A model generated the notes under the pieces. That model was not told the origin of the DNA and did not search any database. It saw nothing but the letters and a program-made list of their open reading frames with translations. A DNA stretch of 34,844 bases from Pseudomonadota bacterium (lineage in GTDB: Bacteria > Pseudomonadota > Alphaproteobacteria > Acetobacterales > Acetobacteraceae): positions 1 to 34,844 of the forward strand of contig JAJZFA010000002.1 in NCBI GenBank assembly GCA_021805565.1, given 5' to 3'. Positions 8,324-17,692 of this stretch are shown one piece after another (within the stretch, counting starts at the first letter, position 1; each line of letters starts with the position of its first letter). A program made the position numbers and the translations under genes.

Positions 8324-8794
8324 ATGCCGCTATACGAAACCGTGCTGATCGCGCGGAACGATGTCACGCAACAACAGGTCGAGTCGATCGCCGACGAAAT
8401 CGGCACCGAACTGGAAACCGATGGCGGTTCAGTCAAGAAGCGCGAATATTGGGGCCTGCGCGGTCTGGCCTACCGGGTCAAGAAAAACCGCAAAGCCCAC
8501 TATATGCTGCTCGCGCTCGACGCCAAGCCCGCTTTCGTCACCGAAATGGAACGAAAGCTCGGTCTTAACGAAGACGTGTTGCGCTTCATGACGGTACGCA
8601 TCGAAGAAGTGGACGAAGCCCCGTCCGCCATCCTGTCTCGCAAGTCCGACGAACGCGAACGTGGCTTCCGCGGTCCCAAGCCCGCCGGTCGCTTTGAAAG
8701 CGGGCGCCGCCGCGGCTTCGACGATCGCGAGGAATTCCGCGCCCGCGACGGCTTCGCCGGTCCCGATGAATTCCGCGCCGGTATCGAGGAGTAA
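8324..8794 (+). CDS. rpsF: 30S ribosomal protein S6
   Basis: 156 aa. Begins MPLYETVLIARNDVTQQQVE, the typical bS6 start, with the conserved K-K-R-E-Y-W-G-L-R-x-L-A-Y-x-V-K-K-N core at about 43-60 and the L-x-L-N-E-D-V-L-R-F-M segment at about 84-94. bS6 binds bS18 on the 30S platform. The start is ATG 8324, after AGGGGG; the frame is open upstream to 8174 but those residues are not S6-like. The last 45 residues form an Arg/Gly/Phe/Asp/Glu-rich tail with repeats such as EEFRARDGF and DEFRAG, longer than in E. coli. First gene of the rpsF-rpsR-rplI operon. Confidence 0.97.
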   Translation: MPLYETVLIARNDVTQQQVESIADEIGTELETDGGSVKKREYWGLRGLAYRVKKNRKAHYMLLALDAKPAFVTEMERKLGLNEDVLRFMTVRIEEVDEAPSAILSRKSDERERGFRGPKPAGRFESGRRRGFDDREEFRARDGFAGPDEFRAGIEE

Positions 8795-8800
8795 GCCCCA

Positions 8801-9073
8801 ATGTCCGATACAGAAGTCAATCCCGCCGCCCGGCGCACCGCCGTCGGCGCTCGCCGCCCGTTCTACCGCCGCCGCAAATCCTGCCCGTTCTCCGGCCCCA
8901 ACGCCCCGAAGATCGATTATAAGGATGTGCGCCTGCTGTCCCGCTTCCTGTCGGAACGCGGCAAGATCGTGCCATCCCGTATCACCGCCGTGTCCGCCAA
9001 AAAGCAGCGCGAACTCGCGGTGGCCATCAAGCGCGCCCGCTTCCTGGCGTTGCTTCCCTATATCGTCGCCTAA
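8801..9073 (+). CDS. rpsR: 30S ribosomal protein S18
   Basis: 90 aa. Contains [15 protein letters not shown], then [24 protein letters not shown] and the closing [21 protein letters not shown], the complete bS18 core. The N-terminus carries an extra stretch of about ten residues. It follows rpsF by six bases and precedes rplI by twelve, so the three are co-transcribed and produced in a fixed ratio. bS18 pairs with bS6 on the small subunit. Confidence 0.97.
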   Translation: MSDTEVNPAARRTAVGARRPFYRRRKSCPFSGPNAPKIDYKDVRLLSRFLSERGKIVPSRITAVSAKKQRELAVAIKRARFLALLPYIVA

Positions 9074-9085
9074 GGAGCAGGATCC

Positions 9086-9661
9086 ATGGCCGCCGTTGAA
9101 CTGATCCTGCTCCAGCGCGTCGAAAAGCTGGGACAGATGGGCGATGTGGTGAAGGTGAAACCGGGTTACGCCCGCAACTTCCTTCTGCCGCAAAAGAAGG
9201 CGCTCCGCGCCAGCAAAGATAACCGCGCGAAGTTCGAGCAGCAGCGCGTGCAACTCGAAGCGCAGAACATCAAGCGCCGTGAGGAAGCCGAACGCCTGGC
9301 CGAACGGGTCGGCGGCTTGTCCGTCGTGATCGTCCGTCAGGCCGGCGAGTCCGGCGGCCTGTATGGTTCGGTCTCGGCGCGCGATATCGCCGAAGGTGCC
9401 ACCGCCGCCGGATTGTCGATCGGCCGGTCGCAAGTGGTGCTGGAACAGCCGATCAAGACCCTCGGCCTGTCGCAGGTTCGTGTGTCGTTGCATCCGGAAG
9501 TCTCCATTCCGGTGACCGTCAACGTTGCCCGCAGCCCGGAAGAAGCCGAACGTCAGGCGCGCGGGGAACGCGCCACCGCGGCGGCTGCCGCGGATGAGAA
9601 TGAAGACCGGGTGCCGACCGCGGAGAATATCTTCGAAGGCGATACACCGCGCGGCAACTGA
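9086..9661 (+). CDS. rplI: 50S ribosomal protein L9
   Basis: 191 aa. The N-terminal domain is unmistakable: [13 protein letters not shown], then [18 protein letters not shown] long connecting helix follows, then the C-terminal domain from about residue 80 ([13 protein letters not shown]). The last 40 residues are a charged extension absent from E. coli L9. bL9 is an elongated protein at the base of the L1 stalk that helps limit frameshifting. AAGGAG lies seven bases before the ATG. Ends the operon, followed by a strong hairpin. Confidence 0.97.
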   Translation: MAAVELILLQRVEKLGQMGDVVKVKPGYARNFLLPQKKALRASKDNRAKFEQQRVQLEAQNIKRREEAERLAERVGGLSVVIVRQAGESGGLYGSVSARDIAEGATAAGLSIGRSQVVLEQPIKTLGLSQVRVSLHPEVSIPVTVNVARSPEEAERQARGERATAAAAADENEDRVPTAENIFEGDTPRGN

Positions 9662-9682
9662 CGCCTAACCCCCACATGCCGA

Positions 9683-9714
9683 CCCCCAGTGTCCCGCGCG
9701 CACGACACTGGGGG
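9683..9714 (+). terminator. Strong hairpin after rplI
   Basis: Perfect 11-base arms CCCCCAGTGTC (9683-9693) and GACACTGGGGG (9704-9714) around a 10-base GC-rich loop, 21 bases after the rplI stop. No U-tract follows (GAGTTGC), so it may need Rho or act mainly to protect the 3' end of the ribosomal-protein message. Confidence 0.7.
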
Positions 9715-9825
9715 GAGTTGCAATAGACCTCTCTCGTCATTTTGCTCTGTCGCACATTTGACGTGCGCGGGGAATTCGATCCAAGCTTGACGTGGTTCCA
9801 AGTCAGGACATTGGATTGGAGAGCC

Positions 9826-11082
9826 ATGCGCACTGTTCTCGATCGCATTTTGCGGCGTTTCATCACCGCCGGGCGCTTGACCATTATTTGGCCGGACGGC
9901 GCAAAGACAACTTATACTGGTTCTGAAGGTCCAGCCGGTGTTTTGCGGTTGCACGACCGGCGGATCATTCGCCGTTTGGTCCTGAGTCCTTCGCTGGGGC
10001 TTGGTGAAGGGTATATGGACGGCAGTGTATCGACCGATGGCAGCAGCCTATACGATGTGCTCGACGTCCTGCTGGCGAACGCACAAAATAATGTGTCCGG
10101 TCATCCCGGAATACAGGCACACGAATTGCTTTCCAGGCTCGGCCGGCGGTTGGTCCAGTTCAACCCTGCTGGCCGGTCCCGCCGAAACGTGGCGCATCAT
10201 TACGATTTGAATGGCCGGCTATACAGTCTGTTTCTAGACCGGGACCGGCAATATTCATGCGGTTATTTTCCTTGCGGCGATGAAACCCTGGAAGAGGCGC
10301 AGACCGCGAAGAAGCGTCATATCGCGGCGAAGCTGTGCCTGGACCGGCCTGGCCTGCGGGTGCTGGATATTGGGTGCGGCTGGGGCGGAATGGCACTGAC
10401 CCTGGCCCGCGATTTCGGCGCCATCGTAACCGGCATTACCTTGTCGCGGGAACAACTGACGGAAGCACGGGCCCGCGCGGCGGCCGAGGGCCTGGCCGAT
10501 CGCGTGCGGTTCGAAATGCTGGATTACCGCGCGATGGCCGAACAATTCGACAGGATCGTGTCGGTGGGGATGTTCGAGCATGTCGGGGTCGGACATTACC
10601 GGGCATTTTTCGACATGGTTGCCCGTTGCCTGAAGCCGGACGGCGTGGCGTTGATCCACGCGATCGGCCGCAGCGATGGTCCAGGTGGCACCAATGCGTG
10701 GATTCAGAAATATATCTTCCCCGGCGGATACTCGCCCGCGCTGTCGGAGGTTCTGCCCGGGGTAGAACGGTCTCGCCTGATGGCGACCGATATCGAAATT
10801 CTGCGCCTGCATTACGCTGAAACCCTGCGGCACTGGCGCCGGCGGTTCGCCGCTAACCGGGACGCAATCGCCGCACTCTACGACGATCGTTTCTGCCGCA
10901 TGTTCGAGTTCTATCTTGCGGCGTCCGAGATTACCTTTCGGCGCGGGGGACACATGGTTTGGCAGTTGCAGCTTGCGCACCAACATGGCGTGGTGCCAGC
11001 GACCCGCGACTATATTGCCTTGGCCGAGGCCGGTCAGCGCGTCAGTTCAATGGCCGAGGCGTCCAATCCGTTGCGGCGGTAG
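9826..11082 (+). CDS. cfa: Cyclopropane-fatty-acyl-phospholipid synthase family methyltransferase
   Basis: 418 aa. The S-adenosylmethionine-binding motif VLDIGCGWGG lies at about residues 179-188, preceded by the family segment H-H-Y-D-L-N-G-R-L-Y-S-L-F-L-D and Q-Y-S-C-G-Y-F. Downstream are S-V-G-M-F-E-H-V-G and the N-A-W-I-Q-K-Y-I-F-P-G-G-Y-x-P segment that shapes the active site. These enzymes add a methylene bridge to unsaturated acyl chains of membrane lipids, often for acid or stationary-phase tolerance. Start ATG 9826 follows TTGGAGAG; upstream residues in the open frame do not match the family. Monocistronic by position. Some relatives act on other lipids, so the exact product is inferred. 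Confidence 0.92.
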   Translation: MRTVLDRILRRFITAGRLTIIWPDGAKTTYTGSEGPAGVLRLHDRRIIRRLVLSPSLGLGEGYMDGSVSTDGSSLYDVLDVLLANAQNNVSGHPGIQAHELLSRLGRRLVQFNPAGRSRRNVAHHYDLNGRLYSLFLDRDRQYSCGYFPCGDETLEEAQTAKKRHIAAKLCLDRPGLRVLDIGCGWGGMALTLARDFGAIVTGITLSREQLTEARARAAAEGLADRVRFEMLDYRAMAEQFDRIVSVGMFEHVGVGHYRAFFDMVARCLKPDGVALIHAIGRSDGPGGTNAWIQKYIFPGGYSPALSEVLPGVERSRLMATDIEILRLHYAETLRHWRRRFAANRDAIAALYDDRFCRMFEFYLAASEITFRRGGHMVWQLQLAHQHGVVPATRDYIALAEAGQRVSSMAEASNPLRR

Positions 11083-11146
11083 AAGCGCCGATGATCCCCC
11101 ACCCGGTCCTGGGCAGGGATCTCGGTTACGGGGCGATAGCATCGGA

Positions 11147-12259
11147 TCAGTCGATCGCCGCATGCACCAGATTGGCCACCCGGTCCAGCCGAGCCGAATG
11201 CCACGGGTCGGGGCTGACGAAGTTTGTCAGATACGTAAACGACACGCCGCTGCTGGGGTCTGCCCACGAATAGGACGAACCGACCCCGCCATGGCCGAAC
11301 GTCACGGCCGCGCCGATTGTGCCCAGGCCGCGGATACGATCGCTGGTGCCGCGCACATGCGGACCCAGGCCGCGATGCATCGGAATGCCGGTCATCGCAT
11401 GGTCCGGGCTTTCATCTGTATGATTGCGAGAGACATAGGCGATCAGCCGTGGCGACAGCACGCGCGCCGAACCCAGTCGTCCGCCGTGCCCAAGCATTTG
11501 GTAGAATGCCGCCATGCCGCGGGCGGTTGCATAACCGCCGCCATGCGGTAAACCGGCGGCGCGGAAGGCCGCCGAATTGTCCCGCGGCTCCGGTGCATAG
11601 GTGTCGGCGCAGCGCGATTGCAGCGAGTCCGGCACGCCAACGAAAATGTCATTGCCCAGGCCCAGCGGCTCGACGATACGGGCGCGGATCGCATTCCGGT
11701 AATCCTGCCCCGTCACCGCCTCGATCACCATTGCCTGCACCAAATGGGCCGCGCGGCCGTGGTATTGCAGGCGCGTGCCGGGCGTCCATTCCAGCGAGAA
11801 GTCGCAAACCTCGGCGCGCATGCGGGCGTGGTCGGTCCACGTCGCCTGCGTCACGTCGCCGTTCGGAAAGCCGCCCTGATGGGTCATCACCTGCTGCAGC
11901 GTGATGTCGGCTTTGCCGCGTGCGGCGAATTCCGGCAGAATATCGGATACTTTGTCCATGAAGGATAGTTTGCCTTCCTCGACCAGCGTCCACAGCGTGG
12001 CGGAGGTCAGCACCTTGGTCTGGCTGAACAGCAGAAACAGGGTGTCGTCGGAGGCCGGCATGGTCCCGCCTTCCGTTCGGGCGTTGCCGTAGCTGCGCAT
12101 CGACGCCAGCTTCCCGTTGCGGGCCAGGGCGATTTGCGCGCCGGGATATCGGCCCTCGCGGATATGCGACCGGATCAGCGCGTCCAGATGCTCGAGTGGC
12201 GCTGCGGCAAAACCGAGCGCCGAGGGGTTGGATTCGGAAAGCGGGTAGGGGCTGGGCAT
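11147..12259 (-). CDS. Serine hydrolase of the beta-lactamase/esterase family
   Basis: 370 aa. The nucleophile motif SxxK is S-Q-T-K at residues 79-82. The second-motif tyrosine is probably Tyr166 in R-L-Q-Y-H-G-R-A-A-H, which lacks the Asn of the class C YxN triad. A late F-G-H-G-G-V-G-S-S-Y-S-W segment takes the KTG-like strand position. This pattern is that of EstB-like esterases and not of true beta-lactamases. No signal peptide is visible, so it probably acts in the cytosol on a small ester. The 5' side faces a possible amidohydrolase remnant and an aromatic-acid-type transporter, suggesting a catabolic context. Substrate unknown. Confidence 0.87.
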   Translation of the reverse strand: MPSPYPLSESNPSALGFAAAPLEHLDALIRSHIREGRYPGAQIALARNGKLASMRSYGNARTEGGTMPASDDTLFLLFSQTKVLTSATLWTLVEEGKLSFMDKVSDILPEFAARGKADITLQQVMTHQGGFPNGDVTQATWTDHARMRAEVCDFSLEWTPGTRLQYHGRAAHLVQAMVIEAVTGQDYRNAIRARIVEPLGLGNDIFVGVPDSLQSRCADTYAPEPRDNSAAFRAAGLPHGGGYATARGMAAFYQMLGHGGRLGSARVLSPRLIAYVSRNHTDESPDHAMTGIPMHRGLGPHVRGTSDRIRGLGTIGAAVTFGHGGVGSSYSWADPSSGVSFTYLTNFVSPDPWHSARLDRVANLVHAAID

Positions 12260-12613
12260 GGGGACTTCCTGTTTTGAGGTATCGGATGCACTTTATTCGA
12301 TTTATGTTAGGCAATACTCGCCAGGGCGCGGAACGTTGCCCGTCCGGCGATCCAGGTCGTTGCAACCTGAAAACAGGCCCGGCGTTTTCGCGAAACATAC
12401 CTTGCCGCCGCCATGCGGGACTCGTCCGTCGCGTTGAACGCCGCGGCGGTCAGGTTGAAGTCTGGCCGGCCGCACCGCGACATGCACGGCGCAATCGATC
12501 GAACCGAGCATTGTTTGCCGCATCGTTCTCTCCTGTTCCATAAGCGTCATGACACGCCGGGATGCTACGGAATGCAACCGTCAGGCCCGCGTGGGGTCGT
12601 GGAGAAAGCAAGC
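12260..12613. other. Intergenic stretch between serine hydrolase and MFS gene
   Basis: 354 bases with no confident intact gene. It holds the possible amidohydrolase remnant listed separately and the upstream regions of both flanking genes. I see no clear promoter hexamers or terminator. Confidence 0.5.
12302..12523 (-). pseudogene. Possible amidohydrolase N-terminal remnant or small unknown ORF
   Basis: 73 codons from ATG 12523, with a strong AGGAGAG ribosome-binding site. The first residues, MRQTMLGSIDCAVHVAV, resemble the start of metal-dependent amidohydrolases (I-D-C-D-x-H-P-x-V-P), with the metal-binding His retained. After that the frame becomes Arg/Gly-rich and unlike any protein, while the neighbouring frame reads PDFNLTAAAFNATDESRM, as if a frameshift had occurred near residue 20. 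Too little remains to be an enzyme. The good ribosome-binding site could also mean a short leader or small protein. Confidence 0.3.
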
Positions 12614-13927
12614 GTGCGCGTCAACGTCACCGCCATCATCGATTCCGCGGCACTCAACGGATTTCACATCCGCGTCGTCGGATTGTGCGCGCTGCTGATT
12701 TTCCTCGACGGGTTCGACCTGCAAGCCATCGGTTACGCCGCGCCCGCGGTGTCATACGCGCTGGGTATTTCCCGCCCGATGCTGGGCCCCGTGTTCTCCG
12801 CCGGTTTTGCCGGTCTGACACTCGGTGCGATGGTGTTTGGCCTGCTGGGCGACCGCTGGGGACGCAAAACCGTTTTCGTGCTGTGCGGGATGGTCTTTGG
12901 GCTTGCGTCGCTGGGCACCGCGACGGCCGGCAGCCTGATGCAATTGATCGCGTGGCGGCTGGTCGCCGGATTTGGCCTGGGCGGGGCCACGCCGGTCGCG
13001 ATTACCATCGCGACGGATTACTGTCTTGCCCGCATGCGGGCCGCACTGACGATGATTATGTACTGCGGCTTCACACTCGGCGGGGTCTTTGGCGGCTGGG
13101 TTGCATCCGTGATTTTACCCTACGGATGGGAACAGTTATTTTATATCGGCGGCGCCCTGCCGTTGCTGTTTATCCCACTGCTTATTGTCGCGCTTCCCGA
13201 AACAATCGAATTCCTGGTCAACCGGAACGCCGATCCGGCTCGGATTGCCAGTATCCTTGCCCGCGTGCGGCCTGGGTTCACCGCCGCACCCGATGTTGTT
13301 TTTGTGCTCGATGACCAGAATGCCGGAGGCTTTCCGCTGATGGAACTGTTCCGGCATGGTCGGGCAAGGCGGACATTACTGCTTTGGGCGGTGTTTTTCT
13401 GTAGTTTGCTCGCGCTGTTCGCCTTCACGACGTGGCTGCCGACGCTGCTGTACAGCGAAGGTAGTTCGGCGCTGCAGATCGTGGGCGTAACCGCCGCGGT
13501 GCAGGGCGGCGGACTTGCCGGATCCTTGCTGTTGTCACCGGTCGTGGTGCGCGTCCGTCCGTTCCTGGTTATCGCCGTGGGTTTTTTGCAGGCTGCCCTG
13601 TGTCTGGTGCTGTTTTCGCGCATGCCGCCGGTTTATCCGCTGCTGGCCGGCACCGGCCTGCTGACCGGAATTTGCTTCGTCGGCACCCAAAACCTGTTGA
13701 ATGCCATGAGCGCCCAACTCTATCCCCCCGCGATCCGTTCAACGGGCGTCGGCTGGGCGATCGGCATCGGAAGGATTGGCGCTATCGCCGGGCCAAGCAT
13801 CGCCGGGTTGCTGCTGGCCTTGGGGTTCACGCCGCCAGACCTGTTTCTGGTCGCCGCCGTTCCGCCGGCAATGGCGGGGTTGATCGCGCTGGTGCTGCTG
13901 CGGTCGCTTCGCCTGGCGAATGGCTGA
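12614..13927 (+). CDS. MFS transporter, aromatic acid:H+ symporter (AAHS) type
   Basis: 437 aa with about 12 hydrophobic segments. Helix 1 carries F-L-D-G-F-D-L-Q-A-I-G, the AAHS signature in which the acidic residues are needed for uptake, and the loop between helices 2 and 3 has G-D-R-W-G-R-K-T, the MFS motif A. Characterised relatives (PcaK, BenK, MhpT) import aromatic acids with protons. I chose GTG 12614 because GGAGAAAG lies just before it and the predicted protein begins as relatives do; the frame extends up to 12413 with unlikely sequence, and ATG 12572 is another option. The acyl-CoA dehydrogenase starts 58 bases downstream on the same strand, so the substrate may be processed as a CoA ester. 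Confidence 0.88.
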   Translation: MRVNVTAIIDSAALNGFHIRVVGLCALLIFLDGFDLQAIGYAAPAVSYALGISRPMLGPVFSAGFAGLTLGAMVFGLLGDRWGRKTVFVLCGMVFGLASLGTATAGSLMQLIAWRLVAGFGLGGATPVAITIATDYCLARMRAALTMIMYCGFTLGGVFGGWVASVILPYGWEQLFYIGGALPLLFIPLLIVALPETIEFLVNRNADPARIASILARVRPGFTAAPDVVFVLDDQNAGGFPLMELFRHGRARRTLLLWAVFFCSLLALFAFTTWLPTLLYSEGSSALQIVGVTAAVQGGGLAGSLLLSPVVVRVRPFLVIAVGFLQAALCLVLFSRMPPVYPLLAGTGLLTGICFVGTQNLLNAMSAQLYPPAIRSTGVGWAIGIGRIGAIAGPSIAGLLLALGFTPPDLFLVAAVPPAMAGLIALVLLRSLRLANG

Positions 13928-13985
13928 AGTTTGCGCTTGCCGTCGCGCCGCTTACAGTTGGGGCAACGGGTGAAGGACGCGTGCT

Positions 13986-15152
13986 ATGGATTTCATGATC
14001 GGACCGCAACAGCGCGAGATGATCGCGTCGGTGCGGTCGCTGGCGCAGGGCGAATTCAAGGCAAACGCCATGCGCTGGATGGACGGCACATTTCCTTGGG
14101 AGAACATGAAGAAGCTCGCGGAACTAGGTGTGCTGGGCATGTCGGTGCCCGAGGAATATGGCGGCCTGGGCCTGCCGATCCTGGATACGGCGCTTATCTT
14201 GGAGGAGATCGCAAAGGTCGATTACGTGACGGCGATGGCGGTGCTGGGGGAAGCGGGCGTCCAGACGCGGGTGATCGCCCGCTATGCGCCGGCTTCGATC
14301 CGCGAACGGATATTGCCAAGGGTGGTCAGCGGCGATTGCATTCTGGCGGTTTGCATGACGGAGCCCCACGCCGGCACCGACGTCGCCAATTATCGCACCA
14401 ATGCGCGTGTTGTTGGGGACCGGGTGATCCTGAAGGGAACCAAGACGCTGATCAGCCGAGCGCGCGAGGCTGGCATGTTCGTGGTGTTTACGCGGGTGGA
14501 TGGAAAACCTGGGCGGGAAGGGATCGGTTGCGTTCTGGTGGAGCCCGGCACGCCGGGCTTTGCGGTGACCGGAACGTATCACACGATGGGCGGGGAGAAT
14601 CTGCACGAAATTCAGTTCGAAGACTGCGAATTGCCGCTGGAGAACCTGGTGATACGCGACGACGGCTTTCGCAAATTGCTGACCGCCTTCAACACCCAGC
14701 GCTGCCTCAATCCCGCCATTTCGCTCGGTCTTGCCGAAGGCGCGTTCGACGAGGCAGTGAATTATGTGCGGGAACGTACCGTATTTAACAAGCCTGTCGC
14801 CGACTTTCAGGGTATTCGCTGGAAATTGGCCGATATGTTCAAGGATATCGAAGCCGGGCGGGGCTTGCTGTATCGCGCCTGCCTGACGGCGAACCCGTTC
14901 CCCGACCCGTTCATGGCGGCGGCGGCGAAAATTTTCTGCAATGAAATGTCGTTGCGGGTAACGACCGAGGCGGTGCAGGTGCATGGCGGTTTCGGGTTCA
15001 CCGACGAATACCCGGTGTCGCGGTTTTATCGTGGGGCGCGGTATGGCTCGATCGGCGGCGGCGCGTCGGAAACGTTGCGCGACCTGATCGGCAAGAAAAT
15101 CGTCGCCGAATTCGATGTCGCCGACGGAATTATGGGTCTGGGAACGTTCTGA
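13986..15152 (+). CDS. Acyl-CoA dehydrogenase family flavoprotein
   Basis: 388 aa, the usual length. Three domains: an N-terminal helical part (to about 120) with V-P-E-E-Y-G-G-L-G-L-P; a beta domain with C-M-T-E-P-H-A-G-T-D, which contacts FAD; and a C-terminal four-helix part with V-Q-V-H-G-G-F-G-F-T-D-E-Y-P-V-S-R-F-Y-R. The likely catalytic base is Glu362 in GASETLRD, at the place of the Glu in the common Y-x-G-x-x-E. Introduces an alpha-beta double bond into an acyl-CoA using FAD. GAAGGA precedes the ATG. Follows the AAHS transporter, so it may work on the imported compound; substrate not identifiable. Confidence 0.92.
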   Translation: MDFMIGPQQREMIASVRSLAQGEFKANAMRWMDGTFPWENMKKLAELGVLGMSVPEEYGGLGLPILDTALILEEIAKVDYVTAMAVLGEAGVQTRVIARYAPASIRERILPRVVSGDCILAVCMTEPHAGTDVANYRTNARVVGDRVILKGTKTLISRAREAGMFVVFTRVDGKPGREGIGCVLVEPGTPGFAVTGTYHTMGGENLHEIQFEDCELPLENLVIRDDGFRKLLTAFNTQRCLNPAISLGLAEGAFDEAVNYVRERTVFNKPVADFQGIRWKLADMFKDIEAGRGLLYRACLTANPFPDPFMAAAAKIFCNEMSLRVTTEAVQVHGGFGFTDEYPVSRFYRGARYGSIGGGASETLRDLIGKKIVAEFDVADGIMGLGTF

Positions 15153-15269
15153 TACCGACGGTCATAAGAATGGCCCTTGGTAATCGACTCTGTTTCGCGC
15201 GCCGCCGCCCGCCAGCCCGGCGCGCATATTAGGGGCGCACCGGGTTCGGCGCGTTCTTGCGTCGCTGGC

Positions 15270-15307
15270 AAAAAAAAGACGGCCCCGAATGTTACCTCGG
15301 GGCCGTC
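15270..15307 (-). terminator. Rho-independent terminator of hppA
   Basis: Read on the minus strand, an 11-base perfect stem GACGGCCCCGA / TCGGGGCCGTC with an 8-base loop is followed by eight T residues. It lies 24 bases after the hppA stop, an almost ideal intrinsic terminator. Confidence 0.93.
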
Positions 15308-15330
15308 CTGTCAGCCGAAGGCCAAGCCGC

Positions 15331-17439
15331 CTACTTCAGCCACCCCGCCAGCACCGCCAGCATCAGCAGCGCGACGATATTCGTGATCTTGATCATCGGG
15401 TTCACCGCCGGTCCCGCCGTATCCTTGTACGGATCGCCCACGGTATCGCCGGTCACCGCCGCCTTATGCGCGTCGGAGCCCTTGCCGCCGTGATTCCCCT
15501 CCTCGATATACTTCTTCGCGTTATCCCAGGCTCCGCCGCCCGAGGTCATCGAAATCGCCACGAACAGCCCTGTCACGATCGTTCCCAGCAGCATCGCCCC
15601 CAGGGACGCGAACGCCGCCGACCGGCCCGCAACGATATCGATCACGATCCACAGCACGATCGGTGCCCCGATCGGCAGCAGCGACGGCAGGATCATTTCC
15701 CGGATCGCGGCCTTCGTCAGCAGGTCGACCGCCTTGCCGTATTCCGGCTTGGCCGTGCCTTCCATGATGCCCGGAATTTCGCGGAACTGCCGCCGGACTT
15801 CCACCACCACGGACCCCGCCGCTCGTCCCACCGCTGTCATACCCATCGCGCCGAACAGGTACGGCAGCAAACCGCCGATGAACAACCCGATCACCACGAA
15901 CGGGTTGGTCAAGCCGAAATCGACATGCAGCGCCGGGAAGTAATGCGTCAGGTCCTGCGTATAGGCCGCGAACAACACCAGCGAGGCAAGCCCCGCCGAC
16001 CCGATCGCATACCCCTTGGTCACCGCTTTGGTGGTGTTGCCGACCGCATCCAGCGCATCCGTCGTCACCCGGACGTCTTTCGGCAGATCGGCCATCTCGG
16101 CGATGCCGCCGGCGTTGTCGGTCACCGGACCATAGGCATCCAGCGCCACGATCATGCCGGCCAGCGACAGCATGGTTGTTGCCGCCACGGCGATGCCGAA
16201 CAACCCGGCCACCATGAAGGTAATCACAATGCCGATGCTGATCACGATCACCGGCAGCGCCGTCGATTCCATCGAAATCGCCAGCCCCTGGATCACGTTG
16301 GTGCCATGACCGGTGGTGGAGCTTTGTGCGATCGACTTCACCGGACGATATTCGGTGGACGTATAATACTCGGTGATCACGACGATCAGCCCGGTTACGA
16401 CCAGGCCGGCCAGCGCGCAAACGAACAGGTCCCACCCGTTTACCGATCCGCCGCCCACCAGTTCCAGCGGCGTGGCGAAACCGCAGGTCATCAGGATGAT
16501 GATCGCGATGCCCACGACCGACAATCCGCCGGTTACGATCAGGCCCTTGTACAGCGCCCACATGATGCCGTTGTCCGGACCCAGCTTCACGAAGTAGGTG
16601 CCGGCGACGGATGTCAGGATGCAGATCGCGCAGATGCCCAGCGGCAGCATCAGCAGCGCGTCGCGTGTCGCGCCGGTGAAGAAAATTCCCGCCAGCAGCA
16701 TGGTGGCGACGATGGTCACCGCATAGGTCTCGAAAAGGTCCGCCGCCATACCGGCACAGTCGCCGACGTTATCGCCCACGTTGTCGGCGATCACGGCCGG
16801 ATTGCGGGGGTCATCCTCGGGGATGCCGGCTTCGACCTTGCCCACCAGATCGGCGCCGACGTCGGCGCCCTTGGTGAAGATGCCGCCGCCCAACCGGGCG
16901 AAGATGGAAATCAGCGAGCCGCCGAAGCCCAGCGCGACCATGGCTTCCAGCACTTTTCGGAGCTGGTCGTCGCTAATCGGGCCGGCCACACCGCCGCGCA
17001 GCACGAAGTAATAGCCGGCGACACCCAGCAGGCCCAGCCCGACCACCAGCATGCCGGTGATCGCACCCGCCTTGAATGCGACATCCAATCCGGCGGCCAG
17101 ACCCTGGCGGGATGCCTGCGCCGTGCGCACGTTGGCCCGCACCGAAACGTTCATGCCGATGAAACCGGCGGCGGCCGACAGCACCGCGCCGATGGCGAAG
17201 CCCACGGCCACATGGGTGCCCAGCACCAGATACAGGAAAATCAGAATAACCACGCCGACGATGCCGATGGTGGTGTATTGCCGGTTCAGGTAGGCGCGTG
17301 CGCCTTCCTGGACAGCCGCCGAGATTTCCTGCATGCGGGCCGTTCCGGCATCCGCGGCAAGAACCTGCCGGCTGGTAATCAGACCATAGACCAGCGCTGC
17401 GAGGCCGCAGGCTATGATCAGCAGTTGCGCCGCACTCAT
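15331..17439 (-). CDS. hppA: Membrane-bound H+-translocating pyrophosphatase, K+-independent type
   Basis: 702 aa integral membrane pump with about 16 hydrophobic helices. It hydrolyses pyrophosphate and moves protons across the inner membrane. The pyrophosphate/Mg site is visible as [19 protein letters not shown] at about residues 209-227, preceded by [18 protein letters not shown]. Residue 471 in [10 protein letters not shown] is Lys, the hallmark of the K+-independent class (Ala in the K+-dependent class). The gene is single and ends at a strong terminator. It faces manC across 253 bases that must hold both promoters. Common in Alphaproteobacteria. Confidence 0.97.
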   Translation of the reverse strand: MSAAQLLIIACGLAALVYGLITSRQVLAADAGTARMQEISAAVQEGARAYLNRQYTTIGIVGVVILIFLYLVLGTHVAVGFAIGAVLSAAAGFIGMNVSVRANVRTAQASRQGLAAGLDVAFKAGAITGMLVVGLGLLGVAGYYFVLRGGVAGPISDDQLRKVLEAMVALGFGGSLISIFARLGGGIFTKGADVGADLVGKVEAGIPEDDPRNPAVIADNVGDNVGDCAGMAADLFETYAVTIVATMLLAGIFFTGATRDALLMLPLGICAICILTSVAGTYFVKLGPDNGIMWALYKGLIVTGGLSVVGIAIIILMTCGFATPLELVGGGSVNGWDLFVCALAGLVVTGLIVVITEYYTSTEYRPVKSIAQSSTTGHGTNVIQGLAISMESTALPVIVISIGIVITFMVAGLFGIAVAATTMLSLAGMIVALDAYGPVTDNAGGIAEMADLPKDVRVTTDALDAVGNTTKAVTKGYAIGSAGLASLVLFAAYTQDLTHYFPALHVDFGLTNPFVVIGLFIGGLLPYLFGAMGMTAVGRAAGSVVVEVRRQFREIPGIMEGTAKPEYGKAVDLLTKAAIREMILPSLLPIGAPIVLWIVIDIVAGRSAAFASLGAMLLGTIVTGLFVAISMTSGGGAWDNAKKYIEEGNHGGKGSDAHKAAVTGDTVGDPYKDTAGPAVNPMIKITNIVALLMLAVLAGWLK

Positions 17440-17692
17440 TCGGGGCTTCCCCTCCTCATTGTTTCATTCAGGCATGATCCGGATTCGACCGGCCGGTAAC
17501 GCCTGCCGTGCGGCGTATGCCAGAATCGTGAGCATCCGGCAAATCCCCGGTTACAGTCTTTTCATGCGTGCGTCCGGCCCTGACGGGCTGCGAACCGGTG
17601 CCATTTCGCTCCGTTTGTTTGGGCTTGTGTGGTTCCGGCTTGGCAACGCGGGGCCGGATAGGCAACAAAGGCGCCAGACCAGGATTGAGCCC

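Noticed and set aside
11147-12259. True beta-lactamase (antibiotic resistance)
   Set aside because: SxxK is present, but the YxN motif is altered and there is no signal peptide; esterase-type relatives fit better.
15289-17499. A 736-codon plus-strand open frame opposite hppA
   Set aside because: Its His/Arg/Gln-rich composition is typical of antisense of a membrane-protein gene; hppA on the other strand is certain.
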